Shown here piece after piece: positions 32,830 to 41,526 of a stretch of 45,432 nucleotides of DNA. The stretch is from Bifidobacterium miconisargentati (lineage in GTDB: Bacteria; Actinomycetota; Actinomycetes; Actinomycetales; Bifidobacteriaceae), in NCBI RefSeq assembly GCF_019331675.1, contig NZ_JAHBBJ010000021.1, positions 1-45,432 on the forward strand, in the 5' to 3' direction. The position numbers were made by a program, and so were the translations under genes. Every line of letters starts with the position of its first letter. The stretch's first letter is position 1. Below the pieces are notes generated by a model. That model had not been told where the DNA came from. It made no database searches and saw only the letters and a program-made list of their open reading frames with translations.

Positions 32830-35109
32830 ATGTCCAGGCCGTTCAAGCTTGTCGCCGCTGCGTCCGCTGCCGCATTATCGTTCGTATTCGTCACTCCGGC
32901 ATTCGCGGAACCTCTTGTCGATACCAATCTTGACGCGGAGGTCCAATCTTCCGAGATATCCCAGACCCTGTTGCAGACGCAGCAGGTGTCAACCGATGAA
33001 TCCGATACCATGCCGGGCAACCCGGATGCCGCCCTTCCGGACAAAGTCGCCAGCAACATCCCCGATGACGCCACCGTGGTCTCCGAAAACCATGCCATTA
33101 CCGCCAACGGCAAGCTGAAGGACCTCACCACAGGTAAGACGGTCACCGATCCCGAATTGGTCGGAACCAAGGATGAACAGCCCGATCCGCTGGCCAAGAC
33201 GGATGGCGCATCGTTCATCCCCGTCCAGGTCGACGAGGTGAAGGAGAAGGTCGAGGAGCGCGATTCCAACGCGGATGCCGAAAACACTGCGAAAGCCAAG
33301 ACCAGCAGCACCGACACAACCGGTACCGTCCGTACCGTAGCCCTCGGAAACAACGAATACGGCGCGCATTGGGGTATATACAACGGTTCGGCGGCGTTCT
33401 TCGATGCAGGCAATAACGTCTTCGCCAGCAACGCCAAGGGTGTCATCGACGTCTCCGAATGGCAGCACACCATCGATTGGGCCGCGGCCAAGGCAGCGGG
33501 CGTCGAAGGTGCCATCATCCGTCTCGGCTATGGCTGGGGCAACGGCTTCGATCAGACCGCCCTGTACAACATCAGCGAATGCAAGCGACTCGGCATTCCC
33601 TTCGGCGTGTACGTGTATTCCTATGCCTACGACGGCGATACCGGTGCCGCAGAAGGCGCCAATACGGTGAGTCTCCTGCGTCAGGCCGGCATCAGCCCCG
33701 CCGACCTTTCGTACCCGGTCTATTACGATTTGGAACAGTGGTCTTGGACCGGCCACACGCCGCCCACCAGCTCCGACGTCTATGACGACGTGGTCAATGC
33801 GTGGTACGGCCAGCTGCGCGCCGCAGGATACATGAACCTGTCCGTCTACTCGTACACCACGTACCTGAACGGCCCGCTTAACAGCGGCAACATCCACGCC
33901 AAGACCCGTTGGGTGGCCCAGTACTCCGGATACATGGGCTACGCCGATTGGCCCGCGGCCGATCGCGGCTGGCAGTACACCTCCGGCGGTTCGGTGAATG
34001 GTATCCAAGGCACCGTGGATCTGAACGCATTCGGCACGGGCACCACCGGCACCAGCACCGTCAGCGGCAAGTGGGTCACCAAGAACGGCAAGAAGTACTG
34101 GTATGAGAACGGTGCCATGGTCCGCTCCAAGGAGATTTACGATCCCGAAAGCGGCGCTTGGTACTGGCTCGATGCCGATGGCACCATGGCCCGCAACAAG
34201 GACGTCTACATGACCGCCGGTCAGAAGTGGGTCCGCTACGATTTGGACGGCCACATGATCAAGGGCGAGGACTACCGCTACGGCGGCTGGTACTACTTCG
34301 ATCCGATCACCGGTGCCATGGCCAAGGGCATGCGGTATGTGAAGTCCAACGGCGGCAAGTGGGTCTACTACGATTGGACCACCGGCCAGATGCATCATGG
34401 TGAAACGTACGTCAATTACGACAAGGAGCATACCGGCTGGTATCTCTTCGATTCCGTGACCGGCGCGATGTTCCACGGCTTCACGTACTTCGCCAAGGGC
34501 GATAAGTGGGTCTACTACGATGCTGGTACCGGCATCATGGCCAAGGGCTATGTGAAGGTGAACGGTGCCTGGTACTACTTCGATAAGACCACCGGCAAGA
34601 TGGCCCACGGCGTGACTTGGGTCGCCGATCAGAACGCTTGGATCTACTTCGATCCGATCACCGGCCGTCACGCCGGTACCGGCGAATACCAGGATTGGAA
34701 GTCCGCCTCCAGCGGCACACATCCGAAGCTGTCCAGCTATTCGAACCTGAACCTTCAGGTTCGCCTCAATGATCAGGTGGTGCTGGTCCGTAGCGGCAGC
34801 AAGGTGATTTACGCGATGACCGCCTCCACCGGTAAGAACAGCAGCACGCCCAAGGGCGATTTCACCATCGGTACCCGTGGCAAGTCGTTCTACGACAAGA
34901 CCGCCAAGCGCGGCGGCAACTACTGGCTGCAGTTCAAGGGCGATTACCGGTTCCAGACCGTGCCCACGGACAGCAAGGGCAATTACATTGACTCCGAAGC
35001 CAAGCAGCTCGGCCAAGCCGTGACCTCTGGTTCCATCTACCTGACCGTGCCGGATACCCAGTGGTTGTTCGAACAGCTGCCCGCCAACACCCCGGTACAT
35101 ATCGCCTGA
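32830..35109 (+). CDS. Secreted GH25 muramidase with cell-wall-binding repeats and an inactive-looking L,D-transpeptidase domain
   Basis: The 759-residue protein has a signal peptide (about residues 1-28, ending TPAFA). A Ser/Thr/Asp-rich region is followed by a GH25 lysozyme domain with D207 in GVIDVSEWQ and D300/E302 in YYDLEQW, the known active-site positions of the family. Aromatic cell-wall-binding repeats run from about 415 to 620 (WVTKNGKKYWYENG, YGGWYYFDPITGAMAKG). The C-terminal 130 residues follow the YkuD L,D-transpeptidase pattern, but FHS is FQT (708-710) and SHGC-R is TSGS-Y (732-737). All three catalytic residues are therefore changed. AAGGGG 6 nt upstream fixes the start. The protein should bind and cut peptidoglycan. 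Confidence 0.88.
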   Translation: MSRPFKLVAAASAAALSFVFVTPAFAEPLVDTNLDAEVQSSEISQTLLQTQQVSTDESDTMPGNPDAALPDKVASNIPDDATVVSENHAITANGKLKDLTTGKTVTDPELVGTKDEQPDPLAKTDGASFIPVQVDEVKEKVEERDSNADAENTAKAKTSSTDTTGTVRTVALGNNEYGAHWGIYNGSAAFFDAGNNVFASNAKGVIDVSEWQHTIDWAAAKAAGVEGAIIRLGYGWGNGFDQTALYNISECKRLGIPFGVYVYSYAYDGDTGAAEGANTVSLLRQAGISPADLSYPVYYDLEQWSWTGHTPPTSSDVYDDVVNAWYGQLRAAGYMNLSVYSYTTYLNGPLNSGNIHAKTRWVAQYSGYMGYADWPAADRGWQYTSGGSVNGIQGTVDLNAFGTGTTGTSTVSGKWVTKNGKKYWYENGAMVRSKEIYDPESGAWYWLDADGTMARNKDVYMTAGQKWVRYDLDGHMIKGEDYRYGGWYYFDPITGAMAKGMRYVKSNGGKWVYYDWTTGQMHHGETYVNYDKEHTGWYLFDSVTGAMFHGFTYFAKGDKWVYYDAGTGIMAKGYVKVNGAWYYFDKTTGKMAHGVTWVADQNAWIYFDPITGRHAGTGEYQDWKSASSGTHPKLSSYSNLNLQVRLNDQVVLVRSGSKVIYAMTASTGKNSSTPKGDFTIGTRGKSFYDKTAKRGGNYWLQFKGDYRFQTVPTDSKGNYIDSEAKQLGQAVTSGSIYLTVPDTQWLFEQLPANTPVHIA

Positions 35110-35194
35110 ATTTGTTGGTCTGCCTTCGTCGGTCCTTGTGAAAATAGTTGTGTCAAGCAAAGGCCGTGGCAAGGGACTCCGGAAATATCGGTTC

Positions 35195-35241
35195 GGCTCC
35201 CCTTTTTGAGGGGAGTTGCCGCCAAAGGCGACTGAGGGGAG
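35195..35241 (+). repeat. Family A repeat, copy 10
   Basis: GGCTCCCCTTTTTGAGGGGAG, GCCGCCAAAGGCG and ACTGAGGGGAG. It lies 85 bp after the muramidase stop and contains TTTTT in its loop, so it may act as a terminator. Confidence 0.8.
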
Positions 35242-35297
35242 TTCCCCCTAGTCTGAGTAGCCGCCCACTCCTGATGTAGAGGACTAGTTCTAACCTC

Positions 35298-36299
35298 ATG
35301 ACGATGAATCAGCCCGTCATCCTCAATGAAAGTGAATCTCGAATGAGCACATCAGCACCGCGTATTGCGTTTGTGATTCCTTGCTACAACGAGGAGGAGG
35401 CGCTCCATGTGACCGCCGACGTACTGCGCAAGAAGGTGCAGACGCTCTCGGCCAAGCACGCCATCAGTGCGTCCAGCTCTATTATTTTCGTGGATGATGG
35501 TTCGGCGGACGCGACATGGCGTGAAATCGAGCAGCTTCACCAGCAGGAACCGGAACTGTTCCATGGCGTCAAGCTTGCCCACAACAGAGGCCATCAGAAC
35601 GCCCTGTTTGCCGGCCTCATGCATGCGCTGGATATTCAGGTGGACGCGGCGATCTCCATGGATGCCGACCTGCAGGACGATCCCAATGCTGCGGATGAAA
35701 TGATTGAGCGTTTCCGTCAGGGTGCTGAAATCGTCTATGGCGTGCGTGACAGCCGTGAGACGGATACCGCGTTCAAGCGCAACACCGCCCATGCGTTCTA
35801 CTCGGTCATGCGTTGGATGGGTACGGAAACCATCCCGGATCACGCGGATTACCGTCTGATGGGTGCTTCCGCGTTGAGGGCTCTCGCCGAATACGGAGAA
35901 ACGAACCTGTTCCTGCGTGGCATCGTGCCTTCCTTGGGCTTCAACACGGACAAGGTGTATTACAAGCGTGGCGTCCGTGTCGCCGGCGAATCCAAGTATC
36001 CGCTGAAGAAGATGATCGCCTTCGCCATTGAGGGCATCACGTCGTTTTCCGTGAAGCCGCTGTCCATGATCACTGGTTTGGGTGTGCTTTCGGTCATCGT
36101 GGGCATCGCCATGCTGATCTACACGTTCGTCTCGGTGTTCTCGGGCCATGCCGTGGCCGGCTGGGGTTCGGTGATGTGCTCACTGTGGCTGCTTGGCGGC
36201 ATGATTCTTGTGGCATTGGGCGTGGTCGGCGAATACATCGGCAAGATCTACATGGAGGTCAAGCACCGTCCTCGCTTCATCATCGAAAAGACGGTGTGA
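35298..36299 (+). CDS. GtrB/DPM1-like membrane glycosyltransferase
   Basis: The 333-residue protein is a GT2 enzyme that transfers a sugar from a nucleotide donor to a polyprenyl phosphate. IAFVIPCYNEEEAL, FVDDGSADATW, LAHNRGHQNALFAGL, ISMDADLQDDP and DHADYRLMG are the GT-A motifs, and two C-terminal helices (about 245-310) anchor it to the membrane. The start at 35298 is uncertain: Met at 35343 (MSTSAPRIAF) matches the family start better, but neither has a strong ribosome site. The product lipid-linked sugar would be used by the polytopic transferase encoded at 37513-39228. Confidence 0.88.
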   Translation: MTMNQPVILNESESRMSTSAPRIAFVIPCYNEEEALHVTADVLRKKVQTLSAKHAISASSSIIFVDDGSADATWREIEQLHQQEPELFHGVKLAHNRGHQNALFAGLMHALDIQVDAAISMDADLQDDPNAADEMIERFRQGAEIVYGVRDSRETDTAFKRNTAHAFYSVMRWMGTETIPDHADYRLMGASALRALAEYGETNLFLRGIVPSLGFNTDKVYYKRGVRVAGESKYPLKKMIAFAIEGITSFSVKPLSMITGLGVLSVIVGIAMLIYTFVSVFSGHAVAGWGSVMCSLWLLGGMILVALGVVGEYIGKIYMEVKHRPRFIIEKTV

Positions 36300-36357
36300 G
36301 CGGCCGTTTCATCCGCATCTGCGGTAGTAGTCGGCTCGAATCCCTACACTGTCTCAA

Positions 36358-37458
36358 GTGACGCAGAGCCGAATTCGTTTTTTTGATATCGCCCGTGGCA
36401 TCGCCATTCTGTGCGTGATTCTTTCCCATAGCGTGTTGATGGCGGGCACCATTGCCCCCATGCATACGCTTGCGCACACGGTGTATGCGGTGTGCTTCTC
36501 GTTCCACATGCCGCTGTTCTTCATGCTATCCGGCTACTTCATGCGCCCGGAACGGAAATTCCGGTGGGGCAAGGAAATGCGGGAACTGGTCGGCACGTAT
36601 GCGATCACCGCGGTGATCGTGCTTGTCGGCATCGGTGTCGCAGCCAAGGCCCTGCGCATCAGCGCAAGGGAGGCGTTGGAAATATGGGGTTCCGCCGCGA
36701 TCTATGCGGCCGGTGACATCCCGCAGCACGCCTTGTGGCCGCAGTCCACTCGCATCGGCGCGATTTGGTTCCTGTTGGCATTGTTCTGGGCACATCTGCT
36801 GCTGCATGCATTCGCCAAGCTGCCCTACACGCCGGTATGGGTTATCGCATCCTTCATTGTGGGATATGCTTCGGCCCGGTGGATTTGGCTGCCGTGGGAC
36901 ATCCAGTCCGGCATGTGCACGCTGCTGTTCGTCTATGTCGGCTATCTGATGAAGCAATATGATGTGCTCGCCCTGTTCAAGCGCTATCCGGTGCTCTGGG
37001 CGGTGTCCGCTGCCATCTGGATTGCGGATATCGCATTGTTCTCCGGTTTCAGCCTTGCCCTGAACGGATACGGACAGACTCCGGTCTTGGCCGGCGTTGG
37101 CGGTGTTGCGGGCACCTGTTGTGTCATCGGCATTTCCATGCTGGTTGATCGGTTGAACGCTATTGGTGGCACGTTCGCATGGGTCGGCCAGACATCGCTG
37201 GCGCTGCTCTGCGCGCACCTGATCGAGGATGATGTACTTCCGTGGGCGATGTTCCTGACGAAGATCCAGACGATTCTCCCGCACGTGCCACTGTGGATCG
37301 TGTTCTTCGTGGTCAGGCTGCCGTTGGACTTCCTACTGGCGTGGTGCCTGTCCAAACTGCCGTATGTGAATCTGTGGTTCTACCCGGCAAAGGCCAAGCA
37401 GCGTGCGCTGGCTGCTCAATCTGCTCAGTCTGCCCAGTCCGTTCAGCAGACGCGATAG
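36358..37458 (+). CDS. Acyltransferase-3 family membrane protein
   Basis: The 366-residue protein opens RIRFFDIARGIAILCVILSHS, the Acyl_transf_3 signature with its conserved His, and continues HMPLFFMLSGYF and WFLLALFWAHL with about ten helices. The start is GTG at 36358, exactly 7 nt after a TACACT box, which suggests a leaderless message; no ribosome site is visible. The C-terminus has three 9 bp direct repeats (37414-37440) encoding S-A-Q. It follows the glycosyltransferase by 58 bp and converges with the next gene. Confidence 0.8.
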   Translation: MTQSRIRFFDIARGIAILCVILSHSVLMAGTIAPMHTLAHTVYAVCFSFHMPLFFMLSGYFMRPERKFRWGKEMRELVGTYAITAVIVLVGIGVAAKALRISAREALEIWGSAAIYAAGDIPQHALWPQSTRIGAIWFLLALFWAHLLLHAFAKLPYTPVWVIASFIVGYASARWIWLPWDIQSGMCTLLFVYVGYLMKQYDVLALFKRYPVLWAVSAAIWIADIALFSGFSLALNGYGQTPVLAGVGGVAGTCCVIGISMLVDRLNAIGGTFAWVGQTSLALLCAHLIEDDVLPWAMFLTKIQTILPHVPLWIVFFVVRLPLDFLLAWCLSKLPYVNLWFYPAKAKQRALAAQSAQSAQSVQQTR

Positions 37459-37512
37459 CAGAACAGATACAGCTGCGCGGACTCCGAACGAACTACGAAT
37501 GGGCTGGACGGA

Positions 37513-39228
37513 CTACTGAACGGAGTCCGAACGAGACCGGCGGATTCCGTTCAGCTGGGATATCCCGGCCAGTGCTGCCTGCACGCCATAGGCGGCCAGA
37601 GGAATCAGCATAAGGTAGAACGGCAACGTGTAAATGCCCTTGGCTTCCCACAGCACATAGCAGAGGAAGCCGCCCAGGAAAGCCACGGATAGCAGCGAAC
37701 GGGCATAGACGGCATCCGCTTCATGCGACTGCTCACGCTCTACAAACAGACGTCGAACCAGCGCTACTATCCCCACAAACGCGAAGAGATACATGCCGCT
37801 CATGGCCACGTTCTCGTAATCCAGCACGAAGCCGCCTTTGGGGTTGAGTACCACGCCGGCCACGCCGGAAAAACCGCTAGCGGAACGTCCCATTTGGGAA
37901 TACAGGCCGGTCATGAACGTCGGCTCGCTCCATTCGGAGGTGAGCTTGGCCACAAAGAACTCCACGGCGCTCATGGGGCTCTTCGCGAATCCCGTCAGCG
38001 CATGCTGAATGGTGTGCTTGGCTGTATCCAGCTGCACTTGATAATCGCCGCCGGACAAGGTCCAGGTATCCACGGCGTTCGGACCCCACCAGCCCGGAAC
38101 CGCGCCCTTGGGATGATCCAGGCCGATGGCGATCCAGGAGAGCATGGGCATGGATTTGTCGAATGATTGCCCGGACCAGGATTCCAGGAATCGAATCGAG
38201 AGACCGGAGATGGTTTTCGCCACCCATGTCAAGGGAATCACCGCGATAAGCAGCCAATACCGCTTGCCGCAGCGCAGCACGGTCAACGCGATGGCGATGA
38301 TTGCCGCCAGCAGCACGATGATGTACGTGGTCTTGAACAGCATGCCAAGGCCGAACACCACGAACGCGATGGCGAGCAGGACAAGGCTGACGATGTTGGA
38401 TCGTGCAGCCAAGGCCCTGCCGATGAGCAGCGCGCCCAGCAGCATGAAACACAGGCCGACAGCGTTGGTATACACAAAAGCGCAGTACATCAGCAGCGGC
38501 AGGCAGGTGCAGCACAATGCGGTGAAAGCCGCAAGACCGCGCCTATCCAGTCCCAAAGCGGAGCCGAACCACCACAGAATCGCGGTGATGCCGGTGACCA
38601 TGAGCGCATTGACGATCTGGAACGCGGTGATGTTGCCAATGCCGAACAGGGCGAATATGCCGATGAACCACAGCAACGGTCCGCTCTGGAACGGATACCA
38701 GGAGAAGTACGCATACGGCGAAGGCAGCTTGATGCATCCGGTCGGCATATTGCCGGGCGTGCAGTAGTCCGGCGCGAACTTTTCGGTGCGTCCCTGCAGA
38801 ATCGACGCCGCCGCGTCCATCAGACTGCTGGAATCAGGGTACTGATAGTCGGCCAGATCAATGGCCAGAATCCATCCGAGCTGCGCCACGGTGACGAATG
38901 CCAGCAGGAACAACAGCATCCCGCGGCGGGGCATACGGGCAAGCAGTGAGGAGACCAGAAGCACTAGCAGGATGAAAACGATGAGACCGCCGATGAAGCC
39001 CAACGACGGCAGTCCCATGCTGAAGTTCATCCGTTCCATGATGGAGTTCGGGCCCGGCACATGGAACCGGTAGGTGAACGTGGGCGTGAACAGCAGCGAG
39101 AACGCCAGCAACATGAATACGATTGCGCACTGCGCGGCGATTGCAAGAATCTCCAGCCAAGCCGATATACGTGCTTGCAGATGCGGGCGTACGGTTACTC
39201 GCGCGTGCTCAGATTGCAGATGCGCCAT
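37513..39228 (-). CDS. Polytopic membrane glycosyltransferase-like protein (GT-C type)
   Basis: The 571-residue protein has about 11-12 hydrophobic helices. A long extracellular stretch carries YQYPDSSSLMDAAASILQG and KLPSPYAYFSWYPFQSGPLLW, which resembles the D/E-rich first loop of GT-C enzymes that use polyprenyl-phosphate sugars. The family is not certain. The start at 39228 has GGAGAGG about 7 nt upstream; an upstream ATG would add 39 residues without membrane character. It may use the lipid-linked sugar made by the gene at 35298. Confidence 0.65.
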   Translation of the reverse strand: MAHLQSEHARVTVRPHLQARISAWLEILAIAAQCAIVFMLLAFSLLFTPTFTYRFHVPGPNSIMERMNFSMGLPSLGFIGGLIVFILLVLLVSSLLARMPRRGMLLFLLAFVTVAQLGWILAIDLADYQYPDSSSLMDAAASILQGRTEKFAPDYCTPGNMPTGCIKLPSPYAYFSWYPFQSGPLLWFIGIFALFGIGNITAFQIVNALMVTGITAILWWFGSALGLDRRGLAAFTALCCTCLPLLMYCAFVYTNAVGLCFMLLGALLIGRALAARSNIVSLVLLAIAFVVFGLGMLFKTTYIIVLLAAIIAIALTVLRCGKRYWLLIAVIPLTWVAKTISGLSIRFLESWSGQSFDKSMPMLSWIAIGLDHPKGAVPGWWGPNAVDTWTLSGGDYQVQLDTAKHTIQHALTGFAKSPMSAVEFFVAKLTSEWSEPTFMTGLYSQMGRSASGFSGVAGVVLNPKGGFVLDYENVAMSGMYLFAFVGIVALVRRLFVEREQSHEADAVYARSLLSVAFLGGFLCYVLWEAKGIYTLPFYLMLIPLAAYGVQAALAGISQLNGIRRSRSDSVQ

Positions 39229-39299
39229 GAATCCCTCTCCATGCCGAATCACGGGCCGGTAATGCAGTCCATGGAATAAATATCGTTGCTTACAATACA

Positions 39300-39339
39300 G
39301 TATTGCCTGCCGCCGGTTGATGCCGGAGGCAGGCAATAC
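39300..39339 (-). terminator. Hairpin after the beta-propeller gene
   Basis: Arms GTATTGCCTGCC and GGCAGGCAATAC pair perfectly, with an inner CCGG/CCGG pair separated by one mismatch. It lies between the GT-C-like gene and the beta-propeller gene, both on the minus strand, in the 179 bp gap that starts 69 bp before the downstream stop. It could instead shape the leader of the GT-C gene transcript. Confidence 0.55.
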
Positions 39340-39407
39340 TTGCAATATCGTTAAGAACTGTTAAGACTCGTCAGGAGCCGGCGCACAAGCGGCGGATCCG
39401 CAGGGAA

Positions 39408-41390
39408 TCAGCCGCGGCCGGTCACCTTGTCGAACTCATGCCACTTCTTCCATTCGGGCACCCACGTCTTGCCATGAGCCATGGCGCCGGTCTTCTTGTC
39501 GAAGTAATACCAGGCACCATCCTGACGTTGCAGACCATGGACCATCACGCCGGTCTTGCGATCGTAGCGCACCCACTTGCCGCCGTCGGCGGCCAGGAAG
39601 ACATCGCCATGGAACATGGCTCCGCTTCCCTGCAGGAACAGATACCAGCCGGCCTTGTGCACGCCGTCCTTGATGTAGCGCTCGCCGTATTGCATGGCAC
39701 CGTTCTGCGGGCTGTAGTACACCCACTTGTTCGCCCCGGCGATGTATTGCAATCCGGTCCGCATGGCGCCGGTGCCATAGTCGAACAGATGCCAGCCGTA
39801 ATAGTCATAGTCGGTGACGAACGTCTCGCCATGAATCATCTGGCCGGTATTGAGGTCGTAATAGACGATCTTGTTATACGTCTGGCCGGCAACCGGCTTC
39901 TTGGGCTTGTAGGTGCCGGTGCCGTCATCGGCCGGATCGTTGACCGGCACGTTGGACGGAATGGTCATGAGTCCCTTGCGCATGGCGCCGGTGGCTGGGT
40001 CGAAGTAGTACCAGCCGCCATAGCGGTAGTCCTCGCCCTTGATCATGTGACCGTGCGAGTCATAACGCGCCCATTTGGCGTCGGCGGCGATGTATACGTC
40101 CTTATCGTGGGCCATAGTGCCGTCCGCATCCACCCAATACCATGCCTTGCTGTCCGGGTCGTAGACTTCCTTGGAGACGGCGCGGATGCCGTTGTCGTAC
40201 CAGTATTGTTTGCCGCCTTCGGTGACCCATCCGTTGGCGCCAGGGCGGTACGCACCATATCCCAGTTGTTCGCGCAGCTGCCAAATCACGCGCTTAGCGT
40301 TGGGGTCGGTCACGGTGAACACGCTGCCGTGACGGTTCGGGATGATATTGCCGTTGACATCGACGGTGGTGATGCGGCGGGGCTTGCTCCATCCGGTGTA
40401 CAGCGAATCGGACTGCATCATGAACACACCAGCCGTGCCATCGTAATTGTGCGGCGGCCAGTCCTTCAGCTTGTCCACGTAGTAGTAATAGAGGCCGTTG
40501 TACTTGGCGAGGTACGGTCCTTCGTATCCGGTGACCACATCCTTGTTGACCAGGGTCCAGGCGTTGGGGTCTTCCACGTCGTCCAGGTCGCGGATGGAGA
40601 AGATCTGGTTGGTGACGCCTTCCTTCTTGATACTGAGATAGTAGACGCCGTTCTCCTTATATAAGGAGGGATCCAGCCAGTCCTTGGCCTTGACGGGCAG
40701 ATTGATGGGACGGAGATCCTCATAGGTCAGGTTCGGCTGACGGCCCGGATCGACCTGCGGGTCCTCGCCTGGTTCGAGGTCCTTGACCTTGACGATGTAC
40801 GGGGACATCTCATCTTTCTGCGGGTGTCCATGCTTGTATCCGAAATAGCCCAGAGTAGTGACCACGTATACGTCGCCATTGGTGTCCACGAAACCGTCCG
40901 TGCCGGCCGTGTCGTACTGGCCGTCGGTCAGCTTCTTCGCACCGGACGGCATGACCGTGGGCGCGAGATTGGTGGGGCTGCCGCTGTTCGGGTAGCTCCA
41001 GTGCACCAGATCCTTGGAGGAGCCAAACATGGGCGTGTACCTCCAGCCGATACCGTCCTGCTTCTGCACGAAACCGGACAGCATCCAGAAGGTGCCGTTG
41101 CGGTAGAACAGGCCGGGGTCGTGCAGCGCATGAACGTAGCTGGGAACATTCGCCACGGTGTCGTCGCCGTGCCCGACTGCTTGGTATGCGGTGGAGAGCT
41201 TCTGGAAGTCCTTGCCGTTATAGGACATGTACACCGTATCGGACAGATCCTCGTCGCTGTTCCAGAATGCGGCGAGCATGATGTCCGGGTATTCGTAGGC
41301 CTGTGCGGACGGTGCGAACACGCCCATGGCGAACAGCATGGTCAGGACGATGGCTATTGGCGTGGCGTGCCGCATGCGGTGATTAAACAT
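39408..41390 (-). CDS. Secreted beta-propeller (GH43-like) protein with cell-wall-binding repeats
   Basis: The 660-residue protein has a signal peptide (about 1-31, ending PSAQA). Its five-blade-propeller-like region runs to about residue 380, with HDPGLFYRNGTFWMLSGF, TDGFVDTNGDVYVV, WLDPSLYKENGVYYLS and YEGPYLAKYNGLYYYY, the alternating acidic residues of GH43-type glycosidases. From about 385 to the end come aromatic repeats very like those of the muramidase at 32830 (YGGWYYFDPATGAMRKG). The start at 41390 has AGAAGGA close upstream; 41408 is an alternative. It is probably bound to the same wall polymer, where it could cut an arabinan- or fructan-like chain. The substrate is unknown. Confidence 0.75.
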   Translation of the reverse strand: MFNHRMRHATPIAIVLTMLFAMGVFAPSAQAYEYPDIMLAAFWNSDEDLSDTVYMSYNGKDFQKLSTAYQAVGHGDDTVANVPSYVHALHDPGLFYRNGTFWMLSGFVQKQDGIGWRYTPMFGSSKDLVHWSYPNSGSPTNLAPTVMPSGAKKLTDGQYDTAGTDGFVDTNGDVYVVTTLGYFGYKHGHPQKDEMSPYIVKVKDLEPGEDPQVDPGRQPNLTYEDLRPINLPVKAKDWLDPSLYKENGVYYLSIKKEGVTNQIFSIRDLDDVEDPNAWTLVNKDVVTGYEGPYLAKYNGLYYYYVDKLKDWPPHNYDGTAGVFMMQSDSLYTGWSKPRRITTVDVNGNIIPNRHGSVFTVTDPNAKRVIWQLREQLGYGAYRPGANGWVTEGGKQYWYDNGIRAVSKEVYDPDSKAWYWVDADGTMAHDKDVYIAADAKWARYDSHGHMIKGEDYRYGGWYYFDPATGAMRKGLMTIPSNVPVNDPADDGTGTYKPKKPVAGQTYNKIVYYDLNTGQMIHGETFVTDYDYYGWHLFDYGTGAMRTGLQYIAGANKWVYYSPQNGAMQYGERYIKDGVHKAGWYLFLQGSGAMFHGDVFLAADGGKWVRYDRKTGVMVHGLQRQDGAWYYFDKKTGAMAHGKTWVPEWKKWHEFDKVTGRG

Positions 41391-41526
41391 GTCTTCCTTC
41401 TCGTACATCTCTCTCGATGGTTTCCCAGCATAATACGGGCGATGTTCCCGAATATGGCGTGATATTGGTGATTGGAAGCGGCGTGGGCTGAGACTCCCGC
41501 CACATCCGTCTCGTAAGATGAACGTT

